Shown here: in pieces, positions 1-9,882 of the stretch
Position numbering within the stretch: the first letter of the stretch is position 1
Layout: every line of letters begins with the position of its first letter
NCBI GenBank assembly: GCA_030684575.1
Contig: JAUXVD010000008.1
Coordinates: 558,001 to 622,000 of the forward strand
DNA length: 64,000 bases
Origin: Nitrospirota bacterium
Lineage (GTDB): Bacteria; Nitrospirota; Nitrospiria; Nitrospirales; Nitrospiraceae
Direction: 5' to 3'
Position numbers and translations under genes: made by a program
The notes under the pieces: model-generated
What the model was told of the DNA's origin: nothing
Seen by the model: the letters and a program-made list of their open reading frames with translations, nothing else
The model's database searches: none

Positions 1-52
1 TAAGGGATGTGCGCTGGAGTGGCGCGAGTTGTTTCGTTGAATGAATAGGGGA

Positions 53-98
53 GCCAGGATTGTCCGTGTATGTGGGCAATTCTGGCTTTTCCGTTTTT
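53..98 (+). terminator. Intrinsic terminator of a gene upstream of the window
   Basis: A 13-bp stem (53-65 with 74-86, two G-T wobbles) with an 8-nt loop is followed directly by a T-rich run at 87-98. This is the classical layout of a rho-independent terminator reading on the plus strand. It would end transcription from whatever lies left of the window, so the pterin genes that follow probably have their own promoter. Confidence 0.72.
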
Positions 99-124
99 CC
101 GGATGAATGTGAGCTGAATCCACG

Positions 125-574
125 ATGGCACAGGCGAGTGTGACAAGGCGGTATCGGTTTTGCGCGGCACATCGGCTGCATACGGATCAATTATCCCCCG
201 CTGAAAATGTGGCGGCATTTGGAAAGTGTAATAATGCCAATGGGCATGGCCATAACTATGTCGTCTTGGTGACCGTCAACAGTACGGTCCCGACCGCGAC
301 GAATACAGGAGTGGACCTTGATCAGCTGGATCGGACCGTGGCCGACAAGGTGATTACGCGATTCGACCATCAGGATCTCAACCAAGATCCTGAGTTTGCC
401 GATCTCACCACGACGGGAGAAAACCTGGTGTTACTGATCTGGGACCTTCTCCTGAAGCACCTGCCCAACGGGCAGTTGGAAAAGGTCGGGCTCATCGAAA
501 CGCGCGACAATTACTTCGAGTATGCGGGGTCGGCAACACATGCCCCGGTGCTCAGAGAGGGACGAAATGGCTAA
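125..574 (+). CDS. 6-pyruvoyl-tetrahydropterin synthase / QueD family
   Basis: A 149-residue protein of the PTPS/QueD fold, which acts on 7,8-dihydroneopterin triphosphate, the product of the FolE enzyme encoded next. The zinc histidines are visible as H16, H41 and H43. The catalytic cysteine is C35 in [14 protein letters not shown], the Asp-His pair is D81/H82, and the substrate-binding glutamate is E125. The CNN.NGHGHNY spacing and the whole body of the protein look more like animal-type PTPS than short bacterial QueD. The product could therefore be 6-pyruvoyl-tetrahydropterin (biopterin branch) or the queuosine precursor carboxy-tetrahydropterin; the sequence alone does not settle which. 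Its last 8 nt overlap folE, so the two genes are translationally coupled. Confidence 0.9.
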   Translation: MAQASVTRRYRFCAAHRLHTDQLSPAENVAAFGKCNNANGHGHNYVVLVTVNSTVPTATNTGVDLDQLDRTVADKVITRFDHQDLNQDPEFADLTTTGENLVLLIWDLLLKHLPNGQLEKVGLIETRDNYFEYAGSATHAPVLREGRNG

Positions 575-1214
575 GCAGGGAGTCAGGCGGAAGAGTGGGC
601 GTCCGATTGAAGACGTCAACGGAAGTGGGAAACCGGCCGATCTGGACGTGCTGCAATCTCTCGTCACCGAGATGTTGCTTGCCCTCGGCGAAAAGCCCGG
701 CCGCAACGGCCTCATGAAGACCCCAGAGCGCGTGGCTAAGGCATTAGCCTTCATGACTCAGGGGTACCAGCGGAATATCGACCAACTCTTAAACGGCGCG
801 CTGTTCCCGATCGAGTACGACGAGATGGTCATCGTGAAGGACATCGATTTCTTCAGCATGTGCGAGCACCATTTGCTTCCGTTCTTCGGCAAGGTCCATG
901 TGGGCTATCTGCCCAATAAGAAGGTGGTGGGGCTGAGCAAGATTCCGCGCATCGTGGATACCTTCGCGCGCCGGTTGCAGGTCCAAGAGCGGCTGACCGT
1001 ACAGATCGCCGAAACCCTCAAGACCAAGCTCAACGCCCATGGAGTCGGCGTGGTCGTTGAAGCGCGGCACCTCTGCATGATGATGCGGGGCGTCGAAAAG
1101 CAGAACACGGTCGCGGTCAGCAGTTCGATGCTGGGCGCCTTCCGTACACAGCCGCAAACCAGGATAGAGTTTCTCAAGTTGATACGTCGGAGCAACGTCG
1201 GCGACTCCGACTAA
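567..1214 (+). CDS. folE: GTP cyclohydrolase I
   Basis: Converts GTP to 7,8-dihydroneopterin triphosphate, the first step of folate and pterin synthesis, as a cytosolic homodecamer. The start at 567 is chosen because it follows a GAGAGGGA ribosome site and overlaps the preceding stop; an in-frame start at 522 would run 50 nt into the upstream gene. The 215 residues match the family's usual length. Zinc ligands are C99 and H102 in CEHHLLP and C170 in RHLCMMMRG. The [10 protein letters not shown] and [20 protein letters not shown] motifs are also intact. Its neighbour, the PTPS-family enzyme, uses its product. Confidence 0.97.
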   Translation: MAKQGVRRKSGRPIEDVNGSGKPADLDVLQSLVTEMLLALGEKPGRNGLMKTPERVAKALAFMTQGYQRNIDQLLNGALFPIEYDEMVIVKDIDFFSMCEHHLLPFFGKVHVGYLPNKKVVGLSKIPRIVDTFARRLQVQERLTVQIAETLKTKLNAHGVGVVVEARHLCMMMRGVEKQNTVAVSSSMLGAFRTQPQTRIEFLKLIRRSNVGDSD

Positions 1215-1386
1215 GCAGGACGTTGAAAAGGTCTCCCTTCTCATCCGCCCAACCTCAGCGCGCCAAGACGCGCCTTTCCCTAGGCTGCGCTCTCGCCTCG
1301 AAAGCATTCTCAACGTAGCCATGAGGCTACGCTTCCGATGCTTCCATCGGCTGCGGCCTTGCCGGATGAACGTTTTGAACGTCCTT
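1215..1386 (+). repeat. Palindromic intergenic element, copy A
   Basis: Begins at the base after the folE stop. The outer ends are inverted (aggacgttgaaaa near 1217, ttttgaacgtcct ending near 1385; 12 of 13 match). An inner hairpin, CGTAGCC-ATGA-GGCTACG, lies at about 1313-1331, followed by the conserved block CTGCGGCCTTGCCGGATG. Copies B (48329) and C (51733) share the same ends, inner hairpin position and block. Copy A is longest and has an extra internal stretch. The rest of the spacer up to the rarA start (1387-1648) shows no gene I can support. Confidence 0.75.
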
Positions 1387-1648
1387 CGTGGCAGGTCCTA
1401 TCGCCCTCCTCGTTCCCTCGTATGCTCCTCCACTCGCTGCCGCTCGTGTTGTTCCGTCTGGCTTCTTGGGAATGGCATCCCGCTGATTTTTAGGGCACAG
1501 GGCACACACAAGTTCATGGGACCAAGTCGAGCCAGGGGTCAATGCGTGACCCCTGGACGAATGTGGAGGCAAAGACTGCGACGATGTGGCTGGCGTTTGC
1601 GATCATCTCGCCCGGCGTATACAATTCTCCCCATTCTTGAGGATTCAG

Positions 1649-2938
1649 ATGACCCCTTCACACGATCAGACGTCCGATTTGTTTGGGACTCCAGAGGGAG
1701 AGAAATCCGTTGAGGCTCCGTTGGCCGAACGTCTGCGCCCGCGAGAGTTTGCGGACTTCGTCGGGCAGGATGATATTACGGCGTCGGATCGACCGTTGCG
1801 CCGGGCGATCGAGGCAGATCAACTCTCCTCCGTCATCTTCTGGGGGCCGCCAGGTTCTGGCAAAACCACGCTGGCTCATCTTGTCGCACGTCATACCAAG
1901 GCGCAGTTCGTGCCTTTCTCGGCGGTTACGGGGGGTGTTCCTGAGTTGCGGGCCATCATCAAGACTGCGGAGCAACGTCAGGCGATCAACGGTCAACGGA
2001 CGATTCTCTTCGTCGATGAGATTCATCGCTTCAATAAGGCACAGCAGGATGCCTTTCTCCCTCATGTCGAGCGGGGAACCATTATCCTGGTTGGCGCGAC
2101 AACGGAAAATCCCTCCTTCGAAGTGATCTCACCGCTGCTGTCTCGTTCCCTGCTCATTGTGCTCAAGCCCCTATCGGATGAGGCGCTTGGGCAGATCCTT
2201 GATCGGGCGCTCACAGATCTAGAGATCGGGTTGGGGAAATGGAATGCTCGCCTTTCGCCAGAGGCCAGGCAGCGATTGACGGCCTATGGCAACGGCGATG
2301 CGAGGGCGCTTCTGACCGCGCTGGATTTTGTCGTTAGACAGCAGCCGGCTGGGCCTGATGGGACGCGCGTGATCGATGGCGCGGCGCTGGAAGCCGCGTT
2401 GATGAAAAAGTCGATCCGGTACGATAAGTCAGGGGAAGAGCATTACAACGTCATCTCCGCCTATATTAAGAGCCTGCGTGATTCCGATCCGGACGGCGCG
2501 CTCTATTGGCTCGCCAGGATGTTGGAAGGGGGAGAGGATCCGAAGTTTATCGCCCGTCGCCTGGTTATTTTTGCTTCCGAAGACGTAGGGAATGCCGATC
2601 CGACGGGGCTGCTAGTGGCAACCGCGGTCGCCCAGGCCGTGCAGTTTGTGGGGCTCCCCGAGGCGCAGATCAATTTAGCCCAGGGGACGACCTACCTCGC
2701 CACCAGGCCCAAAGATAATGCCTCCTATGTCGGACTCCTTGAGGCGATGGAAGATGCAAAAGCTCATGGAAATCTAGGGGTTCCGCTCCATTTACGGAAT
2801 GCCGTTACCTCCATGATGAAGGGGCTCGGGTATGGCAAAGGTTATCGCTATGTCCACGACGATCCTCAGGCCAAGGCGCAGGGGCACCTCCCTGAATCGC
2901 TCAAGGGCCGTCGGTACTATCGACCTAAGGACGCATAA
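1649..2938 (+). CDS. rarA: Replication-associated recombination AAA+ ATPase RarA/MgsA
   Basis: A clamp-loader-like AAA+ ATPase that acts at stalled replication forks. The start at 1649 is chosen for the GAGGA ribosome site six bases upstream and because family similarity begins there; an in-frame upstream start at 1586 adds 21 unrelated residues. The 429 residues are normal for the family. Walker A GPPGSGKT lies at 66-73, Walker B ILFVDEIHRF at about 119-128, and the sensor 1 region is ATTENPSF. The C-terminal SLKGRRYYRPKDA matches the conserved end of RarA proteins. It stands alone between the palindromic spacer and a small PilZ-like gene. Confidence 0.95.
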   Translation: MTPSHDQTSDLFGTPEGEKSVEAPLAERLRPREFADFVGQDDITASDRPLRRAIEADQLSSVIFWGPPGSGKTTLAHLVARHTKAQFVPFSAVTGGVPELRAIIKTAEQRQAINGQRTILFVDEIHRFNKAQQDAFLPHVERGTIILVGATTENPSFEVISPLLSRSLLIVLKPLSDEALGQILDRALTDLEIGLGKWNARLSPEARQRLTAYGNGDARALLTALDFVVRQQPAGPDGTRVIDGAALEAALMKKSIRYDKSGEEHYNVISAYIKSLRDSDPDGALYWLARMLEGGEDPKFIARRLVIFASEDVGNADPTGLLVATAVAQAVQFVGLPEAQINLAQGTTYLATRPKDNASYVGLLEAMEDAKAHGNLGVPLHLRNAVTSMMKGLGYGKGYRYVHDDPQAKAQGHLPESLKGRRYYRPKDA

Positions 2939-2993
2939 ATAGGGGGCAGGCAGAGTGGTGGACAAAGATTTCTAATCGGTTATACTTAGGCTC

Positions 2994-3383
2994 ATGAAAC
3001 GACAGAGCCCGAAGCTAGCTGCATCGATTGCCGCCACAAACGAACGGCGTAAGCTTGTGCGGGCAACGTTGGTCGGCTCCGCGTTGATTTCGCCGAAGAG
3101 TGGCTCGAAGGCAATTACGGCTGTGTTGGATAACGTCAATAAAGTCGGCGCGGGCCTGCATACGAAAGAGAAGTTGGCGGAGGCTCAGTCAGTGACGGTG
3201 TCGTTGGCATTTCTCGATTCTGACCGTGCGGAACAGATGGAGCGTCTCGACGGAAAAGTCGCATGGGTGAAGCCGTGGGAGAAGAGGTTTTTGATCGGCG
3301 TCGTCTGGGACGAGTTGGTGACGAAAGAGAAGAACCGCTGGTTGTACTATTATCTTGAAGAAACTGTTCGATCCTCGGTCTAG
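2994..3383 (+). CDS. Small PilZ-like protein
   Basis: A 129-residue soluble protein. An RxxxR pair (R19 and R23 in ERRKLVR) is followed by a beta-rich half ending in GKVAWVKPWEKRFLIGVVWDE, which resembles the last strands of PilZ c-di-GMP-binding domains. The second PilZ motif, D/NxSxxG, is not obvious, so binding of c-di-GMP is uncertain. There is no signal peptide or membrane segment. It lies 55 bases after rarA on the same strand and converges on the ABC-F gene. An HD-GYP protein in the window would degrade the same messenger, so a c-di-GMP role is plausible but inferred. Confidence 0.6.
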   Translation: MKRQSPKLAASIAATNERRKLVRATLVGSALISPKSGSKAITAVLDNVNKVGAGLHTKEKLAEAQSVTVSLAFLDSDRAEQMERLDGKVAWVKPWEKRFLIGVVWDELVTKEKNRWLYYYLEETVRSSV

Positions 3384-3461
3384 TCAAGGCCTCGACAGGC
3401 AATTCCTGATTTCTTACCTCTCGCTTCTCCCGCTAGTCTTGCCTGTCCCGCAGTGATTTTA

Positions 3462-5306
3462 CTACGCAAAAGCCGTCAGTTTTTGTTTCACGTCTTCCAG
3501 TTCAGCTGAGAGTGTTTCCCACTTGGCCGTGAGCCGCACAAGATCCTTCTTCCAGCCGTCATACTCAATCTGCAGCGCACTCCACTTGGTGGATTCATTT
3601 TTATAGAGTGCGGGGTTGGCCAGTTCGAGGTCCCGAGCTTTGATCTTCGTTTCACAGTCGGCGACCTCGGCTTCGGCCCGCACGAGCTGCTTCTCCAGGC
3701 GGGCTTGGGCCTTGCTCAAATCGCGGCGATCTCCGGATGAGGACTTGGCCGGGGCTTGCGACGCCATGGCTCTGGTCGGCCCGACGGTTTTTTCACGATC
3801 CACTCCCTTCAGGTCGTCACTCGATTCCTTGATGGATTCGAGTTCCTGCGCTTTCTTCCACAAGTAATATTCATAGTCACCGGTGAAGCTGCGGGCCTTG
3901 CCCTCTTCGATTTCAATGACGCGCGTGCAGACTCTGGTGAGAAAGGTGGGGTCGTGGGAAATGAAAATGATCGTACCGGGGAACTCCGAGAGTGCATCAG
4001 TCAACATATCGACCGACGCCGGGTCGAGATGGTTGGTCGGTTCGTCGAGCAGCAACGTATTCGCCGGTTCGACCAACATCCGCGCGAGTGCAACGCGATT
4101 GCGTTCCCCTCCGCTCAGTGCCTTGATGGGTTTCTTTTGATCGTCACCGGTGAAGAGAAAGGCGCCGGCAATTCCGCGGAGGAAGTTCGTTTCCGCCTGG
4201 TTGGACACTTCGGTGAGAGATTCCAGGATGGTATGTTCCGGGTTCAACGTCTCGGCCTGATGCTGAGCAAAATAGTGCAGCGTGACACCATGGCCGACCG
4301 TTCGTTTGCCTTTGTCCGGCTCCAGCGCGCCTGCCAGCATCTTGAGCAACGTACTTTTCCCAGCCCCGTTTTCTCCCACCAGCGCCACTCGCTGACCCCG
4401 TTCGATCGAACACTCGACTTTTTCGTAGACCACTTTTTCTCCATAGCGTTTGGATGCGCCCTGGAGTTCGAGCACTTGCCGGCCGCTCGCTGGGGGGATG
4501 GGGAATTTGAACTTCACCCGTTTGGGATCGCGCTTCACCTCAATCATCTTGACCTTATCAAGCTGCTTGATGCGCGATTGGACCTGGCTGGCTTTGTTCG
4601 CCTGGTAGCGGAATCGATCGACGAAGGTTTGGACGCGTGCGACCTCTTTCGCCTGGCGTCCTGCGGCGGCCTCTTGCTGTGCGTCTCGTTCGGCGCGGAT
4701 CTTTTGGAACGAGGTATAGTTGCCGCGATATTCTTCGATCTTACGATGCCGGAGATCCCAGATGTGCGTGACGACACGATCCAGAAAGGCCGTGTCGTGG
4801 CTGATGAGCAACAGGGTCATCTCCGATTCCAGAAGGAATTGCTCGAACCAGCGTTGCGTCGGTTTGTCCAAGTGGTTGGTCGGCTCGTCGAGCATGAGGA
4901 CATCTGGCTTGGTCAGCAGCAGATGCGCCAAGGCCACACGCATGCGATAGCCGCCTGACAACTTTTCGACTTCACGGGTGAAGTCGATCTCGGAAAAACC
5001 AAGCCCCATGAGGATACGTTCGGCCTCATGCTCTGGATAGAGATCGCGGTGCGTGGCGTCCAGGACGTTTTTGCCCGTGATGGTTTCAAGTTCCTGAGGG
5101 AGGTACCCGATGCGAAGTCGAGGCCGCTTCCGGATGCTGCCTTTATCCGGTGATTCCTCTTCGAGGATCATGCGGAAGATCGTGGTCTTGCCGGCGCCAT
5201 TGGGCCCCACCAGGCCGACCCGCGAGCCGGGGCGGAGATGCGCTGTGGCACCTTCAAGCAGAACCCTCGTGGAATATTGTTTATAGACGGACTCGATTTG
5301 AAGCAT
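3462..5306 (-). CDS. ABC-F family ATP-binding protein
   Basis: A soluble protein with two ABC ATPase domains and no membrane segments, of the ABC-F class that acts on ribosomes rather than in transport. Domain 1 has Walker A GPNGAGKT (34-41), signature LSGGY (116-120) and LMLDEPTNHLD (137-147). Domain 2 has GENGAGKST (311-319), LSGGE (398-402) and LLLDEPTNHLD. The charged linker between them (about 200-260) is the P-site tRNA-interaction motif. A C-terminal coiled coil covers about 530-612, as in the Uup/YheS group. At 614 residues it is full length. It could be a housekeeping translation factor or a ribosome-protection protein; the former is more likely here. Confidence 0.93.
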   Translation of the reverse strand: MLQIESVYKQYSTRVLLEGATAHLRPGSRVGLVGPNGAGKTTIFRMILEEESPDKGSIRKRPRLRIGYLPQELETITGKNVLDATHRDLYPEHEAERILMGLGFSEIDFTREVEKLSGGYRMRVALAHLLLTKPDVLMLDEPTNHLDKPTQRWFEQFLLESEMTLLLISHDTAFLDRVVTHIWDLRHRKIEEYRGNYTSFQKIRAERDAQQEAAAGRQAKEVARVQTFVDRFRYQANKASQVQSRIKQLDKVKMIEVKRDPKRVKFKFPIPPASGRQVLELQGASKRYGEKVVYEKVECSIERGQRVALVGENGAGKSTLLKMLAGALEPDKGKRTVGHGVTLHYFAQHQAETLNPEHTILESLTEVSNQAETNFLRGIAGAFLFTGDDQKKPIKALSGGERNRVALARMLVEPANTLLLDEPTNHLDPASVDMLTDALSEFPGTIIFISHDPTFLTRVCTRVIEIEEGKARSFTGDYEYYLWKKAQELESIKESSDDLKGVDREKTVGPTRAMASQAPAKSSSGDRRDLSKAQARLEKQLVRAEAEVADCETKIKARDLELANPALYKNESTKWSALQIEYDGWKKDLVRLTAKWETLSAELEDVKQKLTAFA

Positions 5307-5449
5307 GTTTCCCCGGACTGGCTAGGGGCTAGCGGCGTAAAGCTAGAGGCGATGAATTGAGGAGTCTGGATTGGCGTGAGACTTAGGAGCTACTTCTGAA
5401 GATTGCTCGTACCTCTAACCCCTTGCCCTGTGCCGCTGACCTGAAAATT

Positions 5450-5525
5450 TGGTGGAGCTGGCCGGGATTGAACCGGCGACCTCGTGAATGCCATTCACGC
5501 GCGCTCCCAACTGCGCTACAGCCCC
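5450..5525 (-). tRNA. tRNA-Ala (GGC)
   Basis: On the minus strand a complete cloverleaf runs from 5525 to 5450. The 7-bp acceptor is GGGGCTG paired with CAGCTCC (one G-T). The anticodon stem-loop is CGTGA-ATGGCAT-TCACG with anticodon GGC, and the T arm is GCCGG-TTCAATC-CCGGC. The CCA end is encoded. It lies between the ABC-F gene (same strand) and purA (opposite strand). Confidence 0.96.
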
Positions 5526-5704
5526 ACGTCGATTGGCTTGGAAATAGGCGAAAATCCTTGCAAAACAGCGGTGATGCTAACACGGCATTCCCTCAGCAGT
5601 CAAGAAAAGTAACGCAGGCTGGCCCACCAGTTTCTAGTGCTCGCGGAACGTGCGCATAAGAGACGGAGCGGTAATGCCTCATCACGGTTCTTGACAAACG
5701 ATAG

Positions 5705-7087
<1,383 letters not shown>

Positions 7088-7152
7088 TTGGTGAATTTTC
7101 TCTCTAGGCAGAGGCCGATCGTCGGTGGTAGAATTCGGCCCCTACATTCAGT

Positions 7153-7228
7153 GAGCCGGTAGCTCAGTTGGTAGAGCATCGCCCTTTTAAGGCGAGGGTC
7201 CTGGGTTCGAGGCCCAGCCGGCTCACCA
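7153..7228 (+). tRNA. tRNA-Lys (TTT)
   Basis: A complete cloverleaf: acceptor GAGCCGG with CCGGCTC, anticodon stem-loop TCGCC-CTTTTAA-GGCGA with anticodon TTT, T arm CTGGG-TTCGAGG-CCCAG, CCA encoded. Its 3' part (7188-7227) recurs at 18062-18101 with 38 of 40 bases identical, as expected if an integrating element once used this tRNA as its attachment site. Confidence 0.97.
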
Positions 7229-7485
7229 TACATCTTCCATAGATGACGCAGTTCGGACTGTCCGATGGCCAGGATTGGACGGTCATGGGATAGTTATCCT
7301 CCCTTGACCGCGCATCAGCGGCAACCAACATTGCAGCCCTGCAATCGACCTCTCTCGCGTCTGTCCCCGCCACATCCAGTTGCCAGAAAACTGCTTCGGT
7401 TCTCCTTCCAGGGGATGGCCCGGGACTCACCGAACAGACCGTATTACTAACCAACCCTCAGTCGGGCAACCTGGCGTGACCGAGC

Positions 7486-7883
7486 CTATCGCCGTAGGAG
7501 GGCGATCCAGCGCCACAGCTTCAGCAGGCTGGCAAGGGAGGCCGCCACGTAGGTGAGCGCGGCTGTGGTGAGGATGCTGCGCGCTACCGCTCGTATTCGG
7601 GCGACAGGTAATTGCCCTGTCGGAAGACTGGAAGGGCACGTCTGAAACTGGCGTCCCACTCGACCGGCAGCGTGACGAGGCCGACTAGCGTAGAGATCCC
7701 CACCGTCGCCAGTCCGGCCACCATGACGAGGAGGCCTGCCGCAGGGCTCTTGGCCAAGGACGCCGCGATCGGAATCTCCATCATCAGGACCACCCCGACC
7801 TTCTCCGCCCCCTGCGCGACCCGCACGAGCTCCGTCCGTTCCGCGAGCGGCTGGTAGCCCTGGAGATCTTGCATAGCATGGCC
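7486..7883 (-). pseudogene. Decayed YugP-type membrane zinc metallopeptidase
   Basis: Read on the minus strand, the remnant starts with GHAMQDLQGYQPL, the tail of the HEVGHAIQ zinc motif of the YugP (Zn_peptidase_2) family. It continues through hydrophobic segments to TLPVEWDASFRRALPVFRQGNYLSPEYER, then hits a stop near 7589. Shifting frame restores VARSILTTAALTYVAASLASLLKLW and ends at the stop at 7486. The N-terminal half with the HE catalytic pair is missing and a frameshift breaks the C-terminal part. It cannot encode an active peptidase. It sits directly behind tRNA-Lys. The rest of 7229-8196 shows no supportable gene. Confidence 0.75.
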
Positions 7884-8196
7884 GATGACTGTCCTCGCTT
7901 CCCTCTCCGGTTCAGCATCTACCCCAGAGGGGGTTACGTCTGTCTGATTCAGTGTGGGATACTACGCGACCGCTCCGTCGTGCTCCGATCAATGCCCGCA
8001 TCACGTCTGAACCGATTGCCTGTCGACATTCTCAAAAAGTCTTCTGAGTTTAGAATCAATCTTATAGACTGGCGGAAGTGGAACAGGCTCATCGCCGTTG
8101 GGCTGGCCTGGCTGCTTACCCTCGGCTGCTGTTCCTTTCTGCCTGAACCGGGGGCTAGGGATTCCGGGATACGGTCGTTACAGACGGAGTGCACAG

Positions 8197-9873
8197 ATGT
8201 CCTCTGCATTGAAAGCGATTCGCCAGTTGAGCGAAGCCCTATTTCAGTACACCCATGTAGACGACATGGTTCGTCAAACTCTGCATGCCGCGCTTGATGT
8301 CATCGGAGCAGATGCGGGGTCCGTGTTACTCGCGAACCCTGAGACTCGGAAATTGGTGTTTCACTACGTCGTCGGAGAGACTGCCGCGTCGTTGCAAGGG
8401 ACCAGCATTATCTGGGACGAGGGCATTGCCGGCGCGGTGTTTACCTCCGGCAACCCGGAAGTGATCTCTACGGTGCAAAAGGATGCGCGCCATTACTCCG
8501 CGATGGATATGCTGACCGGATTTCAATCCCGTGACATGATCGTCGTGCCCCTGAAGCGGCATGGAGGCAACCCGATCGGCGTTATCGAAATCCTGAACAA
8601 GAACACGGGCCCGATCACCCGTGACGACCTGGATACGCTGGTCGTGCTCGGCGCTATTGCCGCTTCCGCCATTGAACAGTCGAAGACCGTTGAGGCGTTA
8701 CGCGTCAAGGACGTCCAGCTTCAGCAGGCGCAGAAAATGGAAGCGGTCGGTCGCCTGGCGGGAGGCGTGGCGCATGATTTCAATAACCTGCTGACGGTGA
8801 TTCGAGGCTATAGCGAACTGATCGTCATGGGCGCCAATGGCAATTCGCCGACGCGATTGCATGCCGAAGAGGTGCTGAAGGCTGCGGACAGGGCCACGGG
8901 GCTTACGACCCAGTTACTGGCATTCAGCAGGAAACAGGTCCTTGAGCTGCGAGTCGTGCGATTGAATGAGGTCGTCGCGAATGTGGAGAAACTGTTGCGG
9001 CGTTTGATCGGAGAAAATATCCAGTTCATTTCAACCGTCGGACCCAGCCTTGGCTGGGTCAAAGCCGATCCGGGGCAGTTGGAGCAGGTCTTGATCAATC
9101 TCGCGGTGAATGCGAGAGACGCCATGCCTCAGGGCGGGACCTTGACCATCGGGATCGTCCAACGTGACCTCGATGAGACGTTTACCAGCCGGTACCTGGA
9201 TTTTGAGCCGGGAGCCTATTGCGTCCTCTCGGTGACTGACACCGGATGTGGGATGAACAAGGATACCCTTTCGAAACTGTTTGAACCCTTCTTTACCACC
9301 AAGGATCCTGGCAAGGGGACCGGGCTGGGCCTCTCCATCGTCCATGGGATTGTGAAACAAAGCCGTGGTCAGATCCTGGCTTCCAGCGAGCCGGGGGTCG
9401 GTACGACCTTCAACCTTTACCTGCCCTCCGTGGGGGCGCCTGTCGAGGTGGCGGCATCTCCTCACGAGGCTCCTGCCGCTTCGCTCGGAACAGAGACGGT
9501 CCTGGTCGTGGAAGATGAGGGGCAGGTCCGCACGCTTGAGTGCGGACTGCTTGAAGCCAGCGGCTATCACGTGTTGGCAGCCAGCCATGGCGGAGAAGCG
9601 TTGCGTATTTGCCAGGAATATTCAGGTACCATCGACCTTCTAGTGACGGATCTTATCCTGCCTCACATGAACGGACGGGAGTTGGCCAGCCGGGTCGTTC
9701 CGATCCGCCCGTCGATGAAGGTGCTCTATGTGTCCGGCTACCCTGACGAGACGCTCGTCGCAGCCGGGGTCGCGAGGAGCAAAGTGCCCTTTCTCCAGAA
9801 ACCCTTTGCGTCTGATGCCCTGTTGCAGAGCGTGAGGACCGTGCTCGACGGGACAGGCGATACTCCACTCTGA
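8197..9873 (+). CDS. Hybrid sensor histidine kinase (GAF-HisKA-HATPase-REC)
   Basis: A cytosolic 558-residue kinase without membrane segments. The start at 8197 follows a GGAG ribosome site; the reading frame is open 99 bases further up but with no family similarity. A GAF sensor covers about 15-165. The HisKA box has phosphorylated H193 (GGVAHDFNN), then the N box ([11 protein letters not shown], about 301-311), the G boxes ([15 protein letters not shown]), and a C-terminal receiver with phospho-acceptor D485 and K535. The receiver is fused to the kinase, so phosphate may be relayed internally or to a separate phosphotransfer protein not seen here. The HD-GYP gene starts 9 bases after its stop, so the two are very likely one operon. 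Confidence 0.93.
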   Translation: MSSALKAIRQLSEALFQYTHVDDMVRQTLHAALDVIGADAGSVLLANPETRKLVFHYVVGETAASLQGTSIIWDEGIAGAVFTSGNPEVISTVQKDARHYSAMDMLTGFQSRDMIVVPLKRHGGNPIGVIEILNKNTGPITRDDLDTLVVLGAIAASAIEQSKTVEALRVKDVQLQQAQKMEAVGRLAGGVAHDFNNLLTVIRGYSELIVMGANGNSPTRLHAEEVLKAADRATGLTTQLLAFSRKQVLELRVVRLNEVVANVEKLLRRLIGENIQFISTVGPSLGWVKADPGQLEQVLINLAVNARDAMPQGGTLTIGIVQRDLDETFTSRYLDFEPGAYCVLSVTDTGCGMNKDTLSKLFEPFFTTKDPGKGTGLGLSIVHGIVKQSRGQILASSEPGVGTTFNLYLPSVGAPVEVAASPHEAPAASLGTETVLVVEDEGQVRTLECGLLEASGYHVLAASHGGEALRICQEYSGTIDLLVTDLILPHMNGRELASRVVPIRPSMKVLYVSGYPDETLVAAGVARSKVPFLQKPFASDALLQSVRTVLDGTGDTPL

Positions 9874-9882
9874 CACGGGACC

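Noticed and set aside
3394-3447. Inverted gacaggcaa/ttgcctgtc between the PilZ-like and ABC-F genes
   Set aside because: Nine bases with a 36-nt loop and no T run; too weak to call a terminator.
3756-4958. A 400-codon open frame on the plus strand inside the ABC-F gene
   Set aside because: It is antisense to fully conserved ABC motifs and encodes no recognisable protein.
7869-8297. A plus-strand open frame ahead of the hybrid kinase
   Set aside because: It overlaps the kinase start and part of the decayed peptidase region in another frame, with no domain or ribosome site.
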